A stretch of 64,000 bases of DNA from Candidatus Rubrimentiphilum sp. (GTDB lineage: Bacteria; Vulcanimicrobiota; Vulcanimicrobiia; Vulcanimicrobiales; Vulcanimicrobiaceae): NCBI GenBank assembly GCA_035710515.1, contig DASTDE010000003.1, forward strand, positions 268,882 through 332,881. The letters are read 5' to 3'. Both the position numbers and the translations under genes were made by a program. Below the pieces are notes generated by a model, which was given only the letters and a program-made list of their open reading frames with translations, searched no databases and had not been told where the DNA came from. Shown here piece after piece: positions 59,753 through 64,000 of this stretch (within the stretch, counting starts at the first letter, position 1; every line of letters begins with the position of its first letter).

Positions 59753-60661
59753 ATGTTGGCACCGGTCCGCAGACCGACATTTGACGAACTGAACTTATCG
59801 ACGGGGAAGCGCGTGCGGTTACACCGCTTTATGTACGAACACGGTCCCGCCAACGGAACGCTGATGCTGCTGCCGATCGATCAGGGACTCGAACACGGCC
59901 CGATCGATTTCTTCAGCAATCCGGAATCGATCGACACGGACTGGATCTACCGGCTGGCGGTCGCGGGGAATTTCTCCGGAATGGCACTGCACATCGGCCT
60001 GGCTGAGAAGTATCACAAACCATACGCGGGCAAGGTTCCGCTGATCCTCAAGATCAACGGCAAGACGAACGTCCCTCCGGACGACGAAGCGTTCAGTTCG
60101 CAAACGGCTTCGGTGGAAGACGCCGTCCGGTTAGGCGCCGACGCCGTCGGCTACACACTGTACGTCGGCAGCCCTTCGCAGGACGTTGACATCGCCCAGT
60201 GCGGCGACGTGCGCCGCGACTGCGAACGCTATGGCATGCCGCTGGTCATTTGGGCGTATCCGCGCGGCGCGGCAGTCAAATCCAAAGGTGGAATCGACTC
60301 GCTGTACGCTGTTGACTACGCGGCGCGGGTCGCATGCGAGATGGGCGCGGACGTCATCAAACTGAACGTGCCAAAATGGGACGCCGCGACCGCAAGCCAG
60401 ATGCCGAAACCTTACGACACGCTGCAGCTGTCGGAGTTAGATGGATTGCGTAAAGTTGTGAAGTCGGCCGGACGGTCGCTCGTGCTGGTCTCCGGCGGCA
60501 GCAAGATCAGCGACGAAGACACGGTGCACAAAGCGCAGATGGCGATGGAAGCCGGCTGCGTCGGTTTGATCTTCGGCCGCAACATGTGGCAGCGCGACTG
60601 GGACGATGCGCTCTTGGTTGCCGGACGCATGCACGAATTGATGAAAGGCTATGGACAATAA
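59753..60661 (+). CDS. Class I fructose-bisphosphate aldolase, DhnA/archaeal type
   Basis: 302 residues, TIM barrel. LPIDQGLEHGPIDFF starts the barrel, PLVIWAYPRGAAVKS and DVIKLNVPKWD carry the Schiff-base Lys, and VLVSGGSKISDED and LIFGRNMWQR bind phosphate. It cleaves or forms fructose 1,6-bisphosphate in gluconeogenesis and glycolysis. GGGAGC lies five bases before the ATG. The stop overlaps the NifU-like gene by 11 bases. Confidence 0.9.
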   Translation: MLAPVRRPTFDELNLSTGKRVRLHRFMYEHGPANGTLMLLPIDQGLEHGPIDFFSNPESIDTDWIYRLAVAGNFSGMALHIGLAEKYHKPYAGKVPLILKINGKTNVPPDDEAFSSQTASVEDAVRLGADAVGYTLYVGSPSQDVDIAQCGDVRRDCERYGMPLVIWAYPRGAAVKSKGGIDSLYAVDYAARVACEMGADVIKLNVPKWDAATASQMPKPYDTLQLSELDGLRKVVKSAGRSLVLVSGGSKISDEDTVHKAQMAMEAGCVGLIFGRNMWQRDWDDALLVAGRMHELMKGYGQ

Positions 60662-60881
60662 CATAGCGGAACGCGTCAACGCGGCGCTCGACAAAGTGCG
60701 CCCCGGCATTCAAATGGACGGGGGCGAAGTGTGGCTGATCAAAGTCGAGAATGAAACCGCGTTCGTGCAAATGCTAGGCGCGTGCGGAGGCTGTTCCGCA
60801 GCCAACATCACGCTCAAGGGTGCGATCGAACAAGTCGTCTGCGCCGACGTCCCCGAAATCAAAGAAGTCGTTCAGGTCTAA
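60651..60881 (+). CDS. NifU C-terminal-domain iron-sulfur scaffold
   Basis: 76 residues, only the NifU C-terminal (Nfu) domain: VRPGIQMDGGEVWLIKVEN and MLGACGGCSAANITLK, whose CxxC bridges a 4Fe-4S cluster between two subunits. It hands clusters to target enzymes. It overlaps the aldolase gene and, by four bases, the convergent DapA-family gene. Confidence 0.92.
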   Translation: MDNNIAERVNAALDKVRPGIQMDGGEVWLIKVENETAFVQMLGACGGCSAANITLKGAIEQVVCADVPEIKEVVQV

Positions 60882-61708
60882 CCGGCCGGCATGAGCGGCG
60901 GAATAGAACGAAGCCACGCTTCGTTCTTCTGCTCGGCCGCCACTCGCGCGCGAACTGCAGCTATAAACGGAACGGGCAGGTCGAGCCGGATCCTTCGCAC
61001 TTCATTCGCCCTTGCGAGATCGCGATTCGCCCACGCCTCGGCTGCGAGCTCGGGCCACAAGCAAACGCTACCCGAAATGCAGCCCGCGAGGCCTTCCTCG
61101 ATAACCGCCGGCAATAATTCTTCAGAGCCGGGAAGTATCGCGAACTCGGGATAGCGCGCGTGCAGCTCGCGCTCCAGCGCGAGATCGTTGGAGCTGTCCT
61201 TCATGCCGCCGATCAGGCCCGGAAACTCTTTGAGCAGCAACTCCACCAAACCGGCATGAAACGTGATGCCGCACATCCGCGGAAAGTTGTAGAGCAGAAT
61301 CCCGCCCTGCGGCGGGCTTGCACCACTGAAAACGGCGTCGAAGAACTGGAGAATCCCGGTATCGGAGATGTCGCGATAGTAAAACGGCGGGATGACGAGC
61401 GCTGCGCCAAAGCCGGACGCAAAGGCAGCACGCGTGAGCGCGATCGCGTCGTGCAGCGCCGCGGCGCCCGTACCGGCCATGAACTTTTCGGCCGGCAACG
61501 CGCCGGCGACGGATTCCATGAAGCGCATCCGATCGGCGGGCGTGACGGACATCGCCTCGCCGGTCGTGCCGAGAATGTTTAGGCCGTCACAGCCGCGCTC
61601 CAACAGCGAACGATAATACGGAATCGCCAGCGAAGCGTCGGGGCGATATTCGCCGTCGAACGGCGTAAGCGTCGCGGAGTAAATGCCTCGCGGCGCGAGA
61701 GCGGCTAT
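60878..61708 (-). CDS. Dihydrodipicolinate synthase/N-acetylneuraminate lyase family enzyme
   Basis: About 276 residues. GIYSATLTPFDGEYRPD and LNILGTTGEAMSVTPADRM (pyruvate-binding TTGE), LLYNFPRMCGI (catalytic Tyr) and IGGMKDSSND (Schiff-base Lys) define the DapA superfamily. The first standard start in frame is TTG 61603, but the conserved GIYSATLTPF segment lies upstream; the frame runs to ATAG at 61708-61705, where TAG is the stop of the upstream gene, and no ATG, GTG or TTG is present there or for 100 bases before. I place the start at ATA 61708. Confidence 0.85.
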   Translation of the reverse strand: MAALAPRGIYSATLTPFDGEYRPDASLAIPYYRSLLERGCDGLNILGTTGEAMSVTPADRMRFMESVAGALPAEKFMAGTGAAALHDAIALTRAAFASGFGAALVIPPFYYRDISDTGILQFFDAVFSGASPPQGGILLYNFPRMCGITFHAGLVELLLKEFPGLIGGMKDSSNDLALERELHARYPEFAILPGSEELLPAVIEEGLAGCISGSVCLWPELAAEAWANRDLARANEVRRIRLDLPVPFIAAVRARVAAEQKNEAWLRSIPPLMPAG

Positions 61709-62364
61709 CGAGGAACGCCTTCGACCGTAAACGCCACGATCTCGTGCCGCTCGCGATGGCTGGTCCAGAAACGGCTGCCATCGTAGGCCAGCGACCGCGC
61801 TTTAAAAGGAACGCGGGCGACGTCTTCCGATTTTACCTTGCCGTCGCGCGCATCGATGCGCGTCAAGAAGTAGTCGTCGGTCTCTTCGTCATCGGTCGTC
61901 ACCAAATAAAACAGACCCTCGACGACCACTTGCCCGCAAATGTCGTGCGGCGCAGCGATGGCGTTTCCAAAGTGGCCGGCATCGTCAAACGACATGATCT
62001 TTCGTTCATAGAATTGGCTGAGGTACAGAAGATCGCCGTCGTATGCCAAGTACGAGCCGGTGTCATCCGGACACGGAATGGCTCCGTCGTTCTTAAAACC
62101 ATGACCCGGAACGAACTTGCGGATGATGCGGTGATCCTCTTCGGTCTCGGAACAAACCACGCGCAGCTCATCGCCGACCGAAACGGCACCGTAGGGCTTG
62201 CCTGGCGCCTGCGCTTCTTCGCGCACGCCCCACGTCCGCGGATCGATCGCGTAGAGCCGCTGCGTTTCGAGCGAACCCATCCACAGTAATTCTCCGTCGA
62301 ACGCCAGCGCGTTCGGGCGCGGCGCCGGTGAAGGCCTCCGCGCGACCTCTTCGATCGTCTTCAT
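61705..62364 (-). CDS. Beta-propeller (glutamine-cyclotransferase-like) protein
   Basis: 219 residues from ATG 62364, which starts one base after the gdh stop. It consists of repeated strands of about 40 residues (NALAFDGELLWMGSLETQRL, AYDGDLLYLSQFYERKIMSF, LAYDGSRFWTSHRERHEI), each with an AYDG-type turn, as in small NHL or vitellogenin-like propellers. Function unknown. It couples the dehydrogenase to the DapA-family gene. Confidence 0.65.
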   Translation of the reverse strand: MKTIEEVARRPSPAPRPNALAFDGELLWMGSLETQRLYAIDPRTWGVREEAQAPGKPYGAVSVGDELRVVCSETEEDHRIIRKFVPGHGFKNDGAIPCPDDTGSYLAYDGDLLYLSQFYERKIMSFDDAGHFGNAIAAPHDICGQVVVEGLFYLVTTDDEETDDYFLTRIDARDGKVKSEDVARVPFKARSLAYDGSRFWTSHRERHEIVAFTVEGVPR

Positions 62365-62365
62365 G

Positions 62366-63637
62366 CTACGGATAGAGTCCGCGGAGCTTGGTGGCTTCGG
62401 CCACCCGGCTGACTGCGACCGCGTACGCTCCGCGGCGCATGTCAACGTCGAGACGCTGCGCATGCTCGTGGGTTTCTTTAAATGCGCGCGTCATCTTGCG
62501 CTTGAGCCGGTCGTTGATCTCGTCTTCCTCCCAGAAATTCTCTTGCAGATCTTGGACCCACTCAAAATACGAAACGCTCACGCCGCCTGCGTTTGCCAGA
62601 ATGTCGGGCAGCACCATGATTCCGCGTTCGTGCAGAATCTTATCGGCGTCCGGCATCGTCGGTCCGTTGGCCGCTTCGGCCACAATTTTGGCGCGAATCT
62701 TGGGCGCGTTGTCCTTGGTGATCACTTTCTCGAGCGCAGCGGGCACCAGAACATCGCAGTCGTATTCGAGCACGTCTTTATTGTTGATACGGTCGCCACC
62801 GGTGAAACCGACCACCGAGCCGGTCTCGGCCTTGTGCGCCATCACGCCGGCGACATCCAAACCTTTGGGATTGGCGACGCCGCCCTTCGAGTCGGTGACT
62901 GCAACAACGGAGTATCCGCGTTGCGACATCAGCTCCGCCGCGTACATGCCGGCGTTTCCAAAACCTTGAATAGCAACGCGCGCGCCCTCGATCTTCAAGC
63001 CCAGCGTCGCCATCGCTTCATCCGTTACATAGAGACAGCCGCGCGCCGTCGCTTTGTCGCGTCCCAGCGAACCGCCAATCGCCACCGGCTTACCGGTGAC
63101 CACGCCCGGGACCGAGTAGCCCTTCTGCATCGAATACGTGTCCATGATCCAGGCCATGATCTGCGGCGTGGTGTAAACGTCGGGCGCCGGAATGTCTTTT
63201 TCCGGCCCGATGATAATTGAAATCTCGCTCGTAAACCGGCGCGTCAGATTCTCGAGCTCTTGCATCGACATGGTTCTGGGGTCGCAGATCACGCCGCCTT
63301 TGGCGCCGCCGAACGGGATGTTCACAAGCGCGCACTTCCACGTCATCCACATGGCCAGCGCTTTGACTTCGTCGAGCGTCACGTCCGGGTGAAACCGGAT
63401 GCCGCCCTTGGTCGGTCCGCGCGACATGTTGTGCTGAACGCGAAAACCTTTGAACATGCGGAACGTACCGGCGTCCATACGCGCGGGCACGGAAACTTCC
63501 AAGACGCGCTTGGGTTCGCGCAAGAACCCGTGCATCGACTCATTCAAGCCGATTAAACGGGCGACGTCGTCGAGCTGATGCTGCGCCATCTGCCAAACAT
63601 TTTCGGATGACGAAACGGCAGAAAGATCCAGGGCCAT
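62366..63637 (-). CDS. gdhA: Glutamate dehydrogenase (Glu/Leu/Phe/Val family)
   Basis: 423 residues. Substrate site GGIRFHPDV, KCALVNIPFGGAKGGV (catalytic Lys) and DIPAPDVYT; nucleotide site VAIQGFGNAGMYAAELM. It interconverts glutamate and 2-oxoglutarate; the length matches the hexameric family used by bacteria and archaea. GGAGG stands about a dozen bases before the ATG. Confidence 0.94.
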   Translation of the reverse strand: MALDLSAVSSSENVWQMAQHQLDDVARLIGLNESMHGFLREPKRVLEVSVPARMDAGTFRMFKGFRVQHNMSRGPTKGGIRFHPDVTLDEVKALAMWMTWKCALVNIPFGGAKGGVICDPRTMSMQELENLTRRFTSEISIIIGPEKDIPAPDVYTTPQIMAWIMDTYSMQKGYSVPGVVTGKPVAIGGSLGRDKATARGCLYVTDEAMATLGLKIEGARVAIQGFGNAGMYAAELMSQRGYSVVAVTDSKGGVANPKGLDVAGVMAHKAETGSVVGFTGGDRINNKDVLEYDCDVLVPAALEKVITKDNAPKIRAKIVAEAANGPTMPDADKILHERGIMVLPDILANAGGVSVSYFEWVQDLQENFWEEDEINDRLKRKMTRAFKETHEHAQRLDVDMRRGAYAVAVSRVAEATKLRGLYP

Positions 63638-63661
63638 ACCTTTACGAGTCCTCCAAATTCC

Positions 63662-63898
63662 TTAGTGGGTGTGCGCGCAGCGTCCGCAATACCACACGAC
63701 CGCGCCTTCGACGCTCACGGGCACCATGTGTTCGCGCACGCCCCGGCGTCCGCACTGCGCGCAAGAATACGTCTTTCCAATTGGAGGGGAGAACTGTTTC
63801 TCACCGCGCGTCAACATGTAAACGACCACCAGAATCACCACGAGAACCGTGAGCGGAGCCCACGCGAAAAACTCGTCGATAATCTGAGTCGGTATCAT
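63662..63898 (-). CDS. Membrane-anchored zinc-ribbon protein
   Basis: 78 residues: one N-terminal transmembrane helix (~14-30, PLTVLVVILVVVYMLT), then a zinc ribbon with two CxxC pairs (CAQC and CGRC). The ribbon faces the cytoplasm if the helix is inserted N-out. It ends 24 bases upstream of gdhA. Function unknown. Confidence 0.75.
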   Translation of the reverse strand: MIPTQIIDEFFAWAPLTVLVVILVVVYMLTRGEKQFSPPIGKTYSCAQCGRRGVREHMVPVSVEGAVVWYCGRCAHTH

Positions 63899-64000
63899 GC
63901 GGAAGTGAGGTTTCGCTCACTCGTCTTTGCTTCTCCTGGGAGGCACCTTTGTGGGGCCGTGGGTGGGGGCTCGATCCGCGAAATGCGCTCAAACGCCCAG

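Noticed and set aside
63899..64000. GC-rich end of the window as the start of a structured RNA such as SRP RNA
   Set aside because: GGTGGGGGCTC and AAATGCGC strings recall SRP RNA ends, but the conserved apical loop is not present and the window stops here.

Overview
The window is GC-rich, gene-dense bacterial chromosome. It encodes LPS heptose biosynthesis (hldD), outer-membrane beta-barrels ending in Phe, lipoproteins and Tat or Sec exported proteins, so the cell is a diderm. Pro/Ser/Thr/Ala-rich exported tails, very frequent ATGA start-stop overlaps and use of TTG or GTG starts recall uncultivated candidate phyla such as Eremiobacterota (WPS-2). That placement is inference; no rRNA is present to test it.

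Layout. 0-4.2 kb: the end of a multicopper oxidase, a permease, hldD and an SCO-like copper protein. 4.2-7.2 kb: an HprK-like protein, then an ECF sigma / anti-sigma / RseB-like operon. 7.2-12.5 kb: a histone-deacetylase-family protein, a large TPR protein, etfBA and an outer-membrane barrel. 12.5-15.4 kb: small genes (membrane protein plus XRE regulator, acidic proteins, HAD phosphatase, a frameshifted DUF1801 gene) and a tRNA-Leu(UAA) interrupted by a group I intron. 15.5-17.7 kb: a phosphoribosyltransferase / hydrolase / LigD-polymerase operon. 17.7-21.2 kb: an accessory island of regulators and unknowns, closed by a second, degenerate copy of the ligD 3' end. 21.2-30.8 kb: mostly minus-strand housekeeping genes (ppx, FtsB-like, accA, accD, a polyprenol glycosyltransferase, rsmE, dnaJ, hrcA with a CIRCE operator, a TlpA-like thioredoxin). 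30.9-39.5 kb: acs, a histidine acid phosphatase, an S1/P1 nuclease, DinG, rhomboid, a DtxR regulator, adenosine deaminase, then initiator tRNA. 39.6-44.8 kb: two exported proteins and a CadC-like regulator. 44.9-49.3 kb: a redox/copper cluster (two tandem cupredoxins, metallophosphoesterase, histidine phosphatase, frameshifted hemerythrin, second multicopper oxidase). 50.3-52.5 kb: kbl-tdh threonine catabolism. 52.6-59.6 kb: a phosphate regulon (pstS, porin, pstB, pstA, pstC, phoR, phoB). 59.8-63.9 kb: class I aldolase, a NifU-like scaffold, a DapA-family enzyme, a beta-propeller and glutamate dehydrogenase.

How it works together. The phosphate block is the clearest circuit: PhoR-PhoB faces two 11-bp-periodic TTAAG repeat arrays, one before pstC and one before the porin-pstS pair, each running into a -10-like hexamer. 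Heat shock shows as CIRCE-hrcA-dnaJ. The strongest unusual signals are the group I intron in tRNA-Leu(UAA), the island bounded by a duplicated ligD tail, and two genes (histone-deacetylase family and DapA family) whose conserved N-termini begin exactly at the stop codon of the upstream gene without a standard start codon.
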